DNA of 64,000 nt from JBBIPA01 sp963820495. Its GTDB lineage: Bacteria; Chloroflexota; Dehalococcoidia; GIF9; UBA5629. Positions within the stretch are counted from its first letter, which is position 1, and every line of letters starts with the position of its first letter. The stretch spans positions 496,001 to 560,000 of the forward strand of contig CAWGAF010000002.1 of the NCBI GenBank assembly GCA_963820495.1, given 5' to 3'. The translations under genes were made by a program, and so were the position numbers. Below, piece after piece: positions 8,100 to 16,635 of the stretch. Below the pieces are notes generated by a model, which worked only from the letters and a program-made list of their open reading frames with translations, was not told the DNA's origin and did no database searches.

Positions 8100-8882
8100 T
8101 CATTTTCTAGGCTTTATCCAGCCTCGAGTTTCACTCTTTTTATTCTGACTAAAAAACAAAGCAGTCATGAGAATGAACGCTATGGCAAATACTGCGAGCA
8201 AAAGCCAGTACCAGATTGCAGGCGACTGGTTACCTGTTTGTTGTTGTATTAATTGTTGGGCTACATTGCATAGGGTTACGGCTAGAGTCGGATTTCCGGT
8301 ATCACCAGCCTGTTTGGCTGCTGACAATATTGCCTTTGCCAGCTCAGCCTGTCTCTCACTCAATGGATAATTTGTAAGCAACTCTGTAGTCTGTACAATC
8401 TTGGATTTGCTCTGCTTCAGCTCTGGGTTCGTTGCAACAGCTGTTATGCTTGTGACGGTCTGAACAATTCCATCTCTGTCATGCGTGATGTTGAGAAGGA
8501 TGAAGCTGGTTTCCCCAATCCTTGAAGTCCTATCTTCCTTAACAAGCGCATCAGGTATAATGCCAGAACATCTAATCTCTATTGCCGACTCAGGATAATC
8601 CTCCAGTCGGAACTTCAATAGTCCCTCGAACCGGATGAGGTCAGAAGAAAGTGTAATGACGCCTTTTGCGCCGGTGGTTTTGCTTAGATGGATTAAAAGC
8701 TCTGCCTTCTCTCCTTCTATAAATTCCAGAGTTTTCCCTATCTGGATCGGCAGATTGTCATTGCCGACAATAACTTGGGCTTCCTCTACCCAGACCTCTT
8801 TTTCAGTTGTTGCTGCTAGAGTAGTATTTGGTATGAAAAGTAATGTAATAAGAAATAGAAGAACAATTAATCTTTTTACCAT
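8100..8882 (-). CDS. Exported protein with signal peptide and C-terminal membrane anchor
   Basis: The 260-residue protein starts with a strong signal peptide (MVKRL followed by a Leu/Ile core, cleavage after TLA near residue 23). It continues as a beta-rich ectodomain to about residue 160, then has a helical region (QAELAKAILSAAKQAG). It ends with one membrane helix (YWLLLAVFAIAFILMTALFF) and a basic cytoplasmic tail. The start is preceded by AAAGGAGGTTTATAG. The topology, outside domain plus single C-terminal anchor, is that of spike or surface proteins of membrane vesicles and pleolipovirus-like particles, though sequence similarity to them was not established. It is the second gene of the operon. 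Confidence 0.75.
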   Translation of the reverse strand: MVKRLIVLLFLITLLFIPNTTLAATTEKEVWVEEAQVIVGNDNLPIQIGKTLEFIEGEKAELLIHLSKTTGAKGVITLSSDLIRFEGLLKFRLEDYPESAIEIRCSGIIPDALVKEDRTSRIGETSFILLNITHDRDGIVQTVTSITAVATNPELKQSKSKIVQTTELLTNYPLSERQAELAKAILSAAKQAGDTGNPTLAVTLCNVAQQLIQQQTGNQSPAIWYWLLLAVFAIAFILMTALFFSQNKKSETRGWIKPRK

Positions 8883-8896
8883 CTATAAACCTCCTT

Positions 8897-9112
8897 TTAT
8901 TCGTTTTTCGGTCTGTTGTTTTTTGCTTTGGACGGCTGTGGTCTGGTTCCCAACTCCACAAGCCTCAGGTTGGCAAGATATTGTTTACTAGTTGTTGGGT
9001 CTGTAAGCCTTGCCATACCAACATATCCATGGGAGCCGGTTTTGAAAGTTTTGGGATTGGTGTTGATAGTGCCCACCACTTGGCCAGAACTGTTGTTGAG
9101 TACTGCCCACAT
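8897..9112 (-). CDS. Small hypothetical protein, first gene of the operon
   Basis: The ATG at 9112 follows AGGAGGTGAAACA, so it is preferred over an upstream start at 9136 that would lie in the operator. The 71-residue peptide looks beta-rich (WAVLNNSSGQVVGTINT) with a basic, Pro/Lys/Asn-rich tail. No family is recognised. As the promoter-proximal gene of a repressor-controlled operon it is likely made abundantly when the element is induced. Confidence 0.62.
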   Translation of the reverse strand: MWAVLNNSSGQVVGTINTNPKTFKTGSHGYVGMARLTDPTTSKQYLANLRLVELGTRPQPSKAKNNRPKNE

Positions 9113-9123
9113 TGTTTCACCTC

Positions 9124-9202
9124 CTACTGTAGACAAATATGTCTACAGTAGACATTATATACCTAGTAGATATTCCTGTCAACTATAGACATTAATGTTG
9201 AC
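9124..9202. promoter_or_regulatory. Divergent control region with two dyad operators
   Basis: The first dyad is perfect, with 12-bp arms (9124-9135 and 9140-9151, core GTAGACA-AATA-TGTCTAC). The second (9185-9202, ATAGACA-TTAA-TGTTGAC) is imperfect but keeps the same 4-bp spacer; centres are 56 bp apart. They lie between the minus-strand operon and the plus-strand XRE regulator, overlapping the likely promoters. This is the layout of a repressor switch. Confidence 0.7.
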
Positions 9203-9236
9203 AGAGATATCTTTAACATGTAAAATAGGATTTATA

Positions 9237-9665
9237 ATGGATCTGCAAGAACTTGGAACACTATTGAGGAGTAGGAGAAGGGAACTTGGATTGATGCTTG
9301 GTGCTGTTGCGAGCAAAGCAGGAATCAGTCGAAGCTATCTCTATGCAATGGAGAGCGGCAGAAACCCTAGTACAGGCAAGGCTTCGCGGCCATCTGAAGA
9401 AGTCTTGGAACGACTAACGTACATCTTGCAATTAGATCCATATCGGATAAAGCTCCTTGCTGATTATTCGGCAACCATCCCCGTCCCTGCAGTATCTCGC
9501 GTGCCTCCACTGAATAGAGTCTTTCATCCCAATCCAATTGTAAACAGGCTAGTTGAAATAATCGAGGATCCAAACATGGAATCGCGATATAAACGGCTCT
9601 TAGAAAACCAACTCGAATCACTTTTAAATTGGATTGATCATTTTGCCAAAAATCGAAATAGATAA
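9237..9665 (+). CDS. XRE-family transcriptional repressor
   Basis: The 142-residue protein opens with a Cro/cI-type helix-turn-helix (residues ~5-60: LGTLLRSRRRELGLMLGAVASKAGISRSYLYAMESGR). The recognition helix lies in SRSYLYAMESG. The C-terminal half is not a LexA-type peptidase and probably serves dimerisation. ATG 9237 with AGGATTT upstream is chosen over 9195, which lies in the operator region. It is divergent from the 9112-to-1311 operon and faces two dyads that fit a dimeric XRE protein, so it very likely represses that operon and itself. Confidence 0.85.
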   Translation: MDLQELGTLLRSRRRELGLMLGAVASKAGISRSYLYAMESGRNPSTGKASRPSEEVLERLTYILQLDPYRIKLLADYSATIPVPAVSRVPPLNRVFHPNPIVNRLVEIIEDPNMESRYKRLLENQLESLLNWIDHFAKNRNR

Positions 9666-9673
9666 TACTCAAT

Positions 9674-11248
9674 ATGTTGAATGAAGAACATGGACTAATT
9701 GACCCTGTTTGGATTCCACTGCTTGCATTTACAGGGAAGAGTGGGTTTGTCACTTGGGGTGAATACGAGCCGATCAACTGTGTTGCTTGGCACTTCAATT
9801 TGCCCAAGCAGTTTCCTTCAAGTCAGTGGATAAACCTCGTTAGCCGTTTGCATGAATTAGATTCTCATCCGCTATTCCTTAGACATTCTGTTGATGATTT
9901 GGTCGTCTGTTACTGGATAGGAAACAAGAAATACTACTGTAATGAGATGGATCGCGCGGTGTTCTGGTCTGAAGTTGTTGCGCTTTCCCGGCTATATTTC
10001 ACGGACAGACGTATATTTATGTCTGTCCTTAAACAGCAAGAGCAGGCCGGCAACTGGAAGATAATAAAGGCGACACATTTGATTGTTGACATATGTGTTC
10101 AAATTGCTAGGTGGGCAAAAAAGACAGAAGCACAGCGGAAGATTTTGCGTCCATTTGTTCAACAAATGGTTGAAAAAGTAGACAAAGAAAGGCGACTCTT
10201 TGGCCTGGAACGAATGCCAGAACAAGTCGTAGGTCTTTTCCTACCCCTACCTAGCTATGTTGCTGGTTCATTTTCTAATCTTTCACTTTATGATTTGTTA
10301 AACGATGTTGCCCAGCACCTTAGGTTCCCTTCCAATTCTGATTTATCCCTATCGAATGATCAGCTGTCTATGTGCTCGGAGGCAAGGAAAGACCTACAGG
10401 TACATTTATATTTCCTTAATCTCTTTGCCTTGGCTGGTCTTGTGCAAGGGGATTATTCTATTGAGGAAAAACTATTTGGAGCGGCTCAGATCTTTCAGAA
10501 GTGTTTGCTAATGGAAAGAAAATATAGTATTGGTTTTGGCAAAAAAGGAAAGCGAAAAAAAATTCGGCTGATTACTGATGAGACTTTTAATTTCCAATAC
10601 GACGCTTTCAGGTACACAGAATGGAAAAAGCGTTACTCTCATATTGAATTGACAGATATAATAACAGATGAGGCCTGTAGAAAGTTGGGGCGAAGTCTTG
10701 GTATTTTTGTTCCGTTCGCTTGCATAACTAGAGTATTAGACGACATAAAGACACACTTTGGAGAATTACGTGAAAGCCAGATCGAAACAATCACACTAGT
10801 TAATGTCGTATGTAGTGTCTTTGATGAACTCGTGAGCTGTTTCAAAATGGCAACAGCATCATTTGGTGTGGATACATCAGTGTACCGATATGATAAAGAT
10901 TGTCAGTTGAAAGATCAGGAAGTCCCCTCCTGGGATTACTTACAGGCGGTTATTAAAGCCTCAGCATACGAAATACCTGGTGAATCAGAGTTCTATTTAT
11001 TCAGTCTTCTTTGGAGAATACTCAATGATGTCCCAACTAGGTTTGATATGCACTTCACGAACTATGCGTATCGAGAGTGCATAAAGGATTTTTTTAAAAA
11101 ATACGATCCACTTAAGCTCCGACTGAATCTAGGCGTATTAATGAGTTCACTTCTTGGGATAGGTCAGCTCGGGGTGGAATTGCGTGCAATGAAAGTACTC
11201 TCGGAAAACCCCGACTTGGAGTCACAAATAATCCAAGCTGTGCAGTGA
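9674..11248 (+). CDS. Hypothetical protein downstream of the XRE regulator
   Basis: The 524-residue protein follows the regulator by eight bases and is probably co-transcribed with it. It is soluble, mostly alpha-helical by inspection (for example FAGAAQIFQKCLLMERKYS-like stretches), and contains a short basic linker (GFGKKGKRKKIR, around residue 290). No P-loop, nuclease or membrane motif was found. The family is unrecognised. Co-transcription with the repressor suggests a control, sensing or immunity role, but that rests only on position. No clear ribosome binding site precedes the ATG, so coupling to the upstream gene is likely. Confidence 0.65.
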   Translation: MLNEEHGLIDPVWIPLLAFTGKSGFVTWGEYEPINCVAWHFNLPKQFPSSQWINLVSRLHELDSHPLFLRHSVDDLVVCYWIGNKKYYCNEMDRAVFWSEVVALSRLYFTDRRIFMSVLKQQEQAGNWKIIKATHLIVDICVQIARWAKKTEAQRKILRPFVQQMVEKVDKERRLFGLERMPEQVVGLFLPLPSYVAGSFSNLSLYDLLNDVAQHLRFPSNSDLSLSNDQLSMCSEARKDLQVHLYFLNLFALAGLVQGDYSIEEKLFGAAQIFQKCLLMERKYSIGFGKKGKRKKIRLITDETFNFQYDAFRYTEWKKRYSHIELTDIITDEACRKLGRSLGIFVPFACITRVLDDIKTHFGELRESQIETITLVNVVCSVFDELVSCFKMATASFGVDTSVYRYDKDCQLKDQEVPSWDYLQAVIKASAYEIPGESEFYLFSLLWRILNDVPTRFDMHFTNYAYRECIKDFFKKYDPLKLRLNLGVLMSSLLGIGQLGVELRAMKVLSENPDLESQIIQAVQ

Positions 11249-11560
11249 TCTTAACCGCGTTCTTAACTTTTGGTCCTGTTCACGCAGTTGGAATTTATCC
11301 AATTCGTGAGGCTTAATATCATGTAACTGAAGTATGTAGCTATTTGGCTTTAATTCGATACGTGTCAAAATAAGACGGGCCAGATTATCTGGAAGTAGAT
11401 TTATCTTTGGATCGGGATAATCAAGCGGAGAAAGAAAGGCGCGTAGTTTATTTAATTCTTGGATCGATAGCCAACGAGGGCCAGTGGCTCTTATATACTC
11501 TTCTGCTGACAATTCAAAGTAAGCATATACTTCAAGGCAGTCTCGATCAATCGCACACAT
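11222..11560 (-). CDS. Small hypothetical protein, convergent with the 9.7-kb gene
   Basis: The 112-residue frame overlaps the 3' end of the plus-strand gene by 27 bases. The product looks globular with mixed charge (PRWLSIQELNKLRAFLSPLDYP, NLARLILTRIEL), and has no membrane segment or known motif. No good Shine-Dalgarno site precedes the ATG at 11560, so the call is uncertain. The 214 bases between it and the next gene hold nothing recognisable. Confidence 0.4.
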   Translation of the reverse strand: MCAIDRDCLEVYAYFELSAEEYIRATGPRWLSIQELNKLRAFLSPLDYPDPKINLLPDNLARLILTRIELKPNSYILQLHDIKPHELDKFQLREQDQKLRTRLRSLHSLDYL

Positions 11561-11774
11561 GTAATAACTGTTTACGATAATTTTCGCTTCCCAAGTATAT
11601 ATTGAACGTGCGATGTATTTAAACTTGATGTTACCGTCTTTGTTATGTGTATAATGGCCATCTTGATTTTGCTTGTCTGGAGTAGCTAAGTACCTTTTTG
11701 GAGACTCATGTAATTAAATAAGGGATTTAAGCAAAGCAATAGTAGTCGGCGAGTCGGTGCAATAGTGACGAAGG

Positions 11775-13799
11775 TTAACTAACATTTACTTGTGTTTTAT
11801 TACCCACAATCTCATTAACTTTGCTGACTGTCAATCTGCCCTCTCTTAGTTCTCCGGCAAATGCTTTCACCAGCTTTTGCGCTATGGTGTCGGTAAGAGC
11901 GAGACAAACCACGTGTTTAAATCCGGCTTCCAAGTCCTTCTTAATATTTGATATTGCATCGGATTTTCCAGTCTCAACCTCTATGGCTATATTTTCTTCC
12001 CCTTTGGTGGCCACCATATCGACATTATGACCGTCAATCTGCTTTTCTAGCTCTACGGCGTACCCCTTTTCTTTCATTTCCTCAGCAATCTTATATTTCC
12101 AGTATTCATGCTCAGGTCCGCCCCGGCTCTTAACAATTTCAAAACCCTGTTCTTTCATAAATTCTTGCCCTTTTTCACTAAAGTATAAATATCGTACTCT
12201 TCCATTTGTAGTAGCTACTAAATTACTTTGAATTAAATTGGAATATAAGAGAGCATTCAAAATCTGATATCCTTTATGCGCAGTTATATTCAATCTCCTA
12301 AACCTTTCAGTAATACCACTCAGAGTAAAACTCAATATATCCTCAAGCAATTCTCTTTCTTTATCACTTAACTCAATTTCACTTTCAATTTCATCTCCAA
12401 CCTGAATATCCTGAATAACCTCTCTTTTTCCCAAATCAGCAGGAATAACTCCGAACTTGTCAGAATAACCCTGGAAATACTCTTTTACTCGTTCATCTGT
12501 CGCAGAACCTTTACTCACTTTGATAAAAGGAAATCTGACTAAAAATGGTTTAGAATGTCTGTTCTGCAGCTTCACAATGCCATAACCAACTGGCAGCTTT
12601 CCTAGGTATTCTTTATGCTCATCTGTTAATAGCATTGCTTCACCAATTGTGTTTACATCCCGAGCATGTTTTAAATTCATGGCAATAGTGCAGTAAGTGT
12701 TACCTATGGATGGTATTGATATTAGCGAAGGATGCTGGTCGACAAGAACAATGGCCTCGCCAAGCTCCCTAATCTCTCTGAGAATGATATCCATAATGCT
12801 TTCCTTGCTCTCCTTCTTTCTAAGCAATACGTGATGAGCTTCCTCGATGATGATTGCGTGCTTGAATGTCTCCCTTTCTTTTTCCTGTAAACGATAATGA
12901 TGAATCCATAATAAAAGTGATTCAATCAAGAAGGTTTTATCCGAATTGGTAAGGGCATCCAATTCAAGAACAACGTTGTGTTTTAGAAGTTCTTCAAGTT
13001 TAATTATTGCAGAGGAATTCAATACTTTACCTATATCTCCGTAACAGAGAGTTGCAATCGCTCTTAAGGTGGAATCCATCCACTGCGCTTCCCTTCTCTT
13101 CGCTTTGTATTCTTCCAACCATTTCTTAACATCGTCTAATGTCGGAAACCTATCAGCCCCTCTATATACGCCGAAATCTTGATAAACCGAATCTATGGCC
13201 TTCTGAAGCAGGTAGGCAACCCCTTCACCCAGCCAGTACACATGACACATAATCTCGATGAGTTTCTTAAGCCAAATGGTTGGCGAAGTACCGAAAGGTG
13301 GAATCAAAGGATTAAAGGTAAATGGAGCGACATCTCTTTCCACTGTCAATACGGCCACTTTATCAGCATCTAATAAGCCAACAATGTCCCTATAATTTCG
13401 CTTCCAGTCAAAGACAAGAAAAGGCTTTTGCTTTTCCAATAAATTTTTCACAACGAGGAATCCGATGTTGGTTTTTCCACTTCCAGTTCTGCCGAATATT
13501 GCCATATGCTGTATCCACTCGTTTTCACGTAACCCAAATTCATGAAGTGGAGTCTGCCCGTAATACACGGTTCCCAATGGATATTCGCCGAATGCAGCCT
13601 CTTTATGAGGCGGTGTAAGCACAATCTGTCTTTTTTCAAAGCTGTGGTTCAGATGCTTGTCTGCTAGAGCTTTTAGCAGTCCTTCTATTTCCTGTCTGCT
13701 TTCCGGATTTAGAATGTATTCAAGCCACAGAGCCTTTATCTTTTTACCTAGGATGGGTTCCAGTTTTTGAAAAAGGTCGTCGATTTCCAGATATATCAC
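11775..13799 (-). CDS. HerA-like ATPase with C-terminal PD-(D/E)XK-like domain
   Basis: This complete 674-residue motor has Walker A GRTGSGKT (near 97-104), the following strand FLVFDWKRNYRD, Walker B AIIIEEAHHVLL and sensor AIVLVDQHPSLIS. These are HerA/DUF87-type features. A winged-helix-like segment follows (residues ~480-560). The last ~110 residues carry VDMVATKGEENIAIEVETG, a D-x(n)-ExE arrangement typical of PD-(D/E)XK nucleases such as archaeal Holliday-junction resolvase-like domains. It is a paralogue of the split ATPase at 3.1-5.3 kb but intact. The GTG start overlaps the upstream coiled-coil gene's stop (GTGA). Possible roles are DNA translocation with cleavage in defence, or element segregation. 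Which one is unknown. Confidence 0.82.
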   Translation of the reverse strand: MIYLEIDDLFQKLEPILGKKIKALWLEYILNPESRQEIEGLLKALADKHLNHSFEKRQIVLTPPHKEAAFGEYPLGTVYYGQTPLHEFGLRENEWIQHMAIFGRTGSGKTNIGFLVVKNLLEKQKPFLVFDWKRNYRDIVGLLDADKVAVLTVERDVAPFTFNPLIPPFGTSPTIWLKKLIEIMCHVYWLGEGVAYLLQKAIDSVYQDFGVYRGADRFPTLDDVKKWLEEYKAKRREAQWMDSTLRAIATLCYGDIGKVLNSSAIIKLEELLKHNVVLELDALTNSDKTFLIESLLLWIHHYRLQEKERETFKHAIIIEEAHHVLLRKKESKESIMDIILREIRELGEAIVLVDQHPSLISIPSIGNTYCTIAMNLKHARDVNTIGEAMLLTDEHKEYLGKLPVGYGIVKLQNRHSKPFLVRFPFIKVSKGSATDERVKEYFQGYSDKFGVIPADLGKREVIQDIQVGDEIESEIELSDKERELLEDILSFTLSGITERFRRLNITAHKGYQILNALLYSNLIQSNLVATTNGRVRYLYFSEKGQEFMKEQGFEIVKSRGGPEHEYWKYKIAEEMKEKGYAVELEKQIDGHNVDMVATKGEENIAIEVETGKSDAISNIKKDLEAGFKHVVCLALTDTIAQKLVKAFAGELREGRLTVSKVNEIVGNKTQVNVS

Positions 13800-14251
13800 C
13801 TCAAGAAATTAAGCCTTTTCCATAATTCCTCGTATTCCTTAAGGGATTCCCTTTTCTGTTCTCTTAGGCTCAAAGTATCCTTCCAACTGCTCACCATTTC
13901 ATGCCTCTTTTCTTTTGTAAGCGTAGCTATTTGTCTTTCCCATAGGTTTCTTTCCATATCAACTCCAACTCTATAGCCAATTTGCCAGTGCTTTAATCGA
14001 TCCAGGAATAGAGAAGCTGAGAAGATTTGGTGATATATCTCTTCAACAACATTCTTATGTATCGACTGCCTTGATTCTAGATCAAGGTTTATTTCTTCGA
14101 TTCGCTTTCTTAATGAGGCGATCTTGCTTTGAAAAAATTCCGAATATAAGTCGTGGCTATCTTTCTGCATTTGTGACAAGTTAAGCGATTCCCTATCTGT
14201 TTTTTCATCATTTTCTCGCTCGTGGTAATTGCTAATTGTCACTATTATCAC
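13796..14251 (-). CDS. Coiled-coil protein coupled to the HerA-like ATPase
   Basis: The 151-residue product is almost wholly helical with heptad-like charge patterns (KIASLRKRIEEINLDLESRQ and REQKRESLKEYEELWKRL). It lacks Cys, signal peptide or membrane helices. Its GTG start overlaps the zinc-ribbon gene's TAG, and its stop overlaps the ATPase start. The three genes (14403-11775) therefore form a tightly coupled operon. Such small coiled-coil proteins often dock onto a motor as an adaptor; that role is inferred. Confidence 0.65.
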   Translation of the reverse strand: MIIVTISNYHERENDEKTDRESLNLSQMQKDSHDLYSEFFQSKIASLRKRIEEINLDLESRQSIHKNVVEEIYHQIFSASLFLDRLKHWQIGYRVGVDMERNLWERQIATLTKEKRHEMVSSWKDTLSLREQKRESLKEYEELWKRLNFLR

Positions 14252-14403
14252 TATCCCTGTTCCTTATCAGGCAAGTCGCTCCACAAATCCACTGCTGAGC
14301 CACATCTTTGGCATAATGCAAACCCGTTCTTCCAAACAATGCTCCAGGCATCCAAGTCATCATCGCTTCTATATTCTTTGCAGCGTGGGCAGTAACCTCT
14401 CAT
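14251..14403 (-). CDS. 50-residue zinc-ribbon protein
   Basis: This short gene opens the HerA operon: ATG at 14403, TAG at 14251-14253. The peptide has CPRC near its N-terminus (residues 5-8) and CQRC near residues 31-34, the two knuckles of a compact zinc ribbon, with aromatic and acidic residues between. The 23-residue interval suits a rubredoxin-type ribbon. No Shine-Dalgarno was clear. It may be an adaptor for the coiled-coil protein and ATPase downstream. Confidence 0.62.
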   Translation of the reverse strand: MRGYCPRCKEYRSDDDLDAWSIVWKNGFALCQRCGSAVDLWSDLPDKEQG

Positions 14404-14815
14404 TCGATTAGATAGAAATGAGTGTGAATTAAATTTTGTGTAGATATTTGATACCGTATTTTCTATATTTTATTGTTTAGAGCTCTGGAGAATTCTTTTA
14501 GTTGTACGTATCTCCGGTCGACTGTGTGTGTTGAAATTACAAAATTAAATAGCTTTAAATATTGAACGTTCAAGCTGTGGATTAAATAGTGATAAAAGTA
14601 GAAATATGATATTGTAAAAATGTTAAAATCAATTAGTGCTTGCGGATTCTAAATATCTTGTTATTATAGACAGGTTGAAATTAAAAATAGAAATCAAAAA
14701 CAGTATAATTCCAATGGGATTCAGAGGCAGCAAACAACTGTTCCTGTTGGTACGGAGATTGCTTCAGTTGCACAGACGTTTTGACAAAAATACTGCGGCC
14801 TATATTGATTATTAA
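14404..14815. other. AT-rich intergenic region
   Basis: These 412 bases are strongly AT-rich with stops in all frames. They probably contain the promoter of the zinc-ribbon/coiled-coil/HerA operon near 14410-14480. No RNA gene or repeat was recognised. Confidence 0.6.
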
Positions 14816-15199
14816 TCAATTTTGCAAATTAGGCGGCAAGTATTTTGTTCTAATTGCTCTTCTTCTTAGCAGTGGTGTATAGAGCTCCAAACTAACTAGA
14901 AGTACTCCAACCATTAACTGAACGATTGACAAAGTAAGCAATACAAGTGATGTCCAAACGAGTGCATCTCCGCTTATCCACACGTAGAGGAGTAGAAGAA
15001 AAATTGTTACAAACAATAATGTGGGAAGACAACGACGTGCCACGAGCCAACTGATTCTAGTTGGGGATGATAACATTCCTAAAGCAGTTTTTTCATCCTC
15101 AATGAATACAATAGAAGGTTCAAAAGCAACTATTATTCCTGTAAAAACTAATAAATATCCAGCATTCGCAAGATACTTTATCAGTTCATTGAAACACAT
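14816..15199 (-). CDS. Multi-pass membrane protein, partner of the 15.2-kb gene
   Basis: The 127-residue protein has about four hydrophobic segments: AGYLLVFTGIIVAF, LLFVTIFLLLLYVW, WTSLVLLTLSIVQLMVGVLLVSL and a weaker first helix. A basic C-terminal tail (RRRAIRTK) follows. It begins 15 bases after the stop of the upstream gene on the same strand, implying a two-gene unit. Short membrane proteins next to a sensor-like partner are common effectors in bacterial abortive-infection systems, but no effector family is recognised. Confidence 0.6.
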   Translation of the reverse strand: MCFNELIKYLANAGYLLVFTGIIVAFEPSIVFIEDEKTALGMLSSPTRISWLVARRCLPTLLFVTIFLLLLYVWISGDALVWTSLVLLTLSIVQLMVGVLLVSLELYTPLLRRRAIRTKYLPPNLQN

Positions 15200-15213
15200 C
15201 TCTCAGGAATACT

Positions 15214-15759
15214 CTATTCTTTGAATTTAATTGATGTCGCTTTTGAAAGAGTATTTTCGTATCTTTTAATCCAATCCGGAGCTAGCTTGGCGTCGTTATA
15301 CCTTCCAAGAGCACTACGTGGGCTGTATTCTGGGTGATTTGGTTCCTCTAACAAAAGATTTTGAGCATCTCCTACAACGTAATGATGGGTAGGTCGCTTT
15401 GGAAGCCAATAGCACTGTATACGGGAATCATATGAATTAATCAGTGAGACGAGCTTTGGATTCTCTTTTCTAATCGCCGTCAAAACATTAGCAATAGAAC
15501 CATTGGTCTTATGAAACATAATCTGAAGTTCGCTCTTTTCATTTTTATCCAAGAAATGACGTATACTATCAATAACTTCGTCGCGCTCGAAATAAGCTGG
15601 ATCCAATTCTCCGGCCAGCACACGAACTCTAGAGGTCGACCTATTTAAGATTTCTGCAAGTCCCGAGTCTCTGCTTTTGGCATCGTACCAGACCTCTTGC
15701 TGTGCAATCCTACCACTCTCTAATAATCCTTCTAACATAGACCTGAATTGTGCCATCAT
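15214..15759 (-). CDS. Putative phospholipase-D-fold-like protein
   Basis: The 181-residue soluble protein reads like the C-terminal lobe of a PLD-superfamily protein. A strand RVRVLAGELD is followed by a helical segment, then LQIMFHK, QCYWLPKRPTHHYVVGD and a C-terminal RYEN helix. The canonical HKD motif is not complete: HHYVVGD has His but no Lys two residues later. So it may be a non-catalytic sensor rather than a nuclease. It precedes the membrane protein at 14816 in a likely operon, divergent from the HTH gene at 15944. Fold assignment is by eye and modest. Confidence 0.5.
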   Translation of the reverse strand: MMAQFRSMLEGLLESGRIAQQEVWYDAKSRDSGLAEILNRSTSRVRVLAGELDPAYFERDEVIDSIRHFLDKNEKSELQIMFHKTNGSIANVLTAIRKENPKLVSLINSYDSRIQCYWLPKRPTHHYVVGDAQNLLLEEPNHPEYSPRSALGRYNDAKLAPDWIKRYENTLSKATSIKFKE

Positions 15760-15943
15760 TCACCAATTCCTAAATTTATTTTATATTTAATTCTAAATAA
15801 ATCTAATGGTCACACTTTCCATTACTTACTTTTACATTCGCAACATACTAATCTGTGACTACATATTTAGCTTTATTATAGGATTTCTTGATTTTTCGTC
15901 AAGTTTGATGTAAACTATTCGCAACAAAACTTAAGAGAATTGT

Positions 15944-16522
15944 ATGCGCAAAATATTGACAACGAAACAAATCGCTGTCCGTCTCCAAGTAACCAAAGCA
16001 ACTGTATGGAGATTGTGTCGAAATGGTACACTTCCTGCGGCAAAAATTGGCAAATTTTATCGCATGTACGACGATGACCTTGAACAGTTTATAAAATCTA
16101 GGATAAAAAAACAAGCTGAAGAACCAGAAATATCGGATTACTCAAGCTATGCCGGAACACAACTGCCGTTAGCCGATGTCACCGACGAAGAAATGAGGGT
16201 TGCTCTGTTGCACCTTAACGATCCAAATATTTTAGAGGCTAGTCCACTCACAAGATTTACTCCAGTTGCTTCGAGTGGAGCCACAAAAGGGCTTCTGCTT
16301 CAAAGGCTTCTTAAAGAAGCTCTTAACAGGTTGACTTCCAATGTAAGTAATGACCCAAGGGAAGCCTTACTCATATCTTATTTGGATATGCGGTATCGTG
16401 AGCGCCGGCTTGTGTCAGAGATAGCTTTGAAGCTTGGTTACAGCAGAGAGCATCTTGCGCGGAAGTATCATAAATTAGCTATCCAGATTTTCAAGCGGGC
16501 ATTTCTTGATATTGTATTGTGA
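15944..16522 (+). CDS. DNA-binding protein with excisionase-like HTH
   Basis: The 192-residue protein opens with an excisionase/MerR-like winged HTH (residues 1-52: TTKQIAVRLQVTKATVWRLCRNGTLPAAKIGKFYRM). This is the pattern of helix-turn-helix proteins that read a site through an N-terminal domain. Its C-terminus (residues ~135-190) holds a second helix-turn-helix-like stretch (LVSEIALKLGYSREHLARKYHKLAIQIFKRAF), reminiscent of sigma-4/LuxR-type regions. It lies 113 bases upstream of a PfkB kinase on the same strand and may regulate it. Alternatively it could act as a directionality factor for one of the recombinases. Confidence 0.72.
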   Translation: MRKILTTKQIAVRLQVTKATVWRLCRNGTLPAAKIGKFYRMYDDDLEQFIKSRIKKQAEEPEISDYSSYAGTQLPLADVTDEEMRVALLHLNDPNILEASPLTRFTPVASSGATKGLLLQRLLKEALNRLTSNVSNDPREALLISYLDMRYRERRLVSEIALKLGYSREHLARKYHKLAIQIFKRAFLDIVL

Positions 16523-16635
16523 TGTATATATATCACAAAAATGTCACATAATTTGTAGTTTGTTATATAGTGTTCAGCACTTGGCATTTTTCAGGATTTG
16601 CTGAAAAGCTCGTTTTGTAACAGGAAGGATTATTA

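Noticed and set aside
11775..13799. Classical T4SS VirB4/VirD4 or conjugation coupling protein
   Set aside because: Motifs fit HerA/DUF87 with a nuclease-like tail, and no relaxase or T4SS channel genes accompany it.
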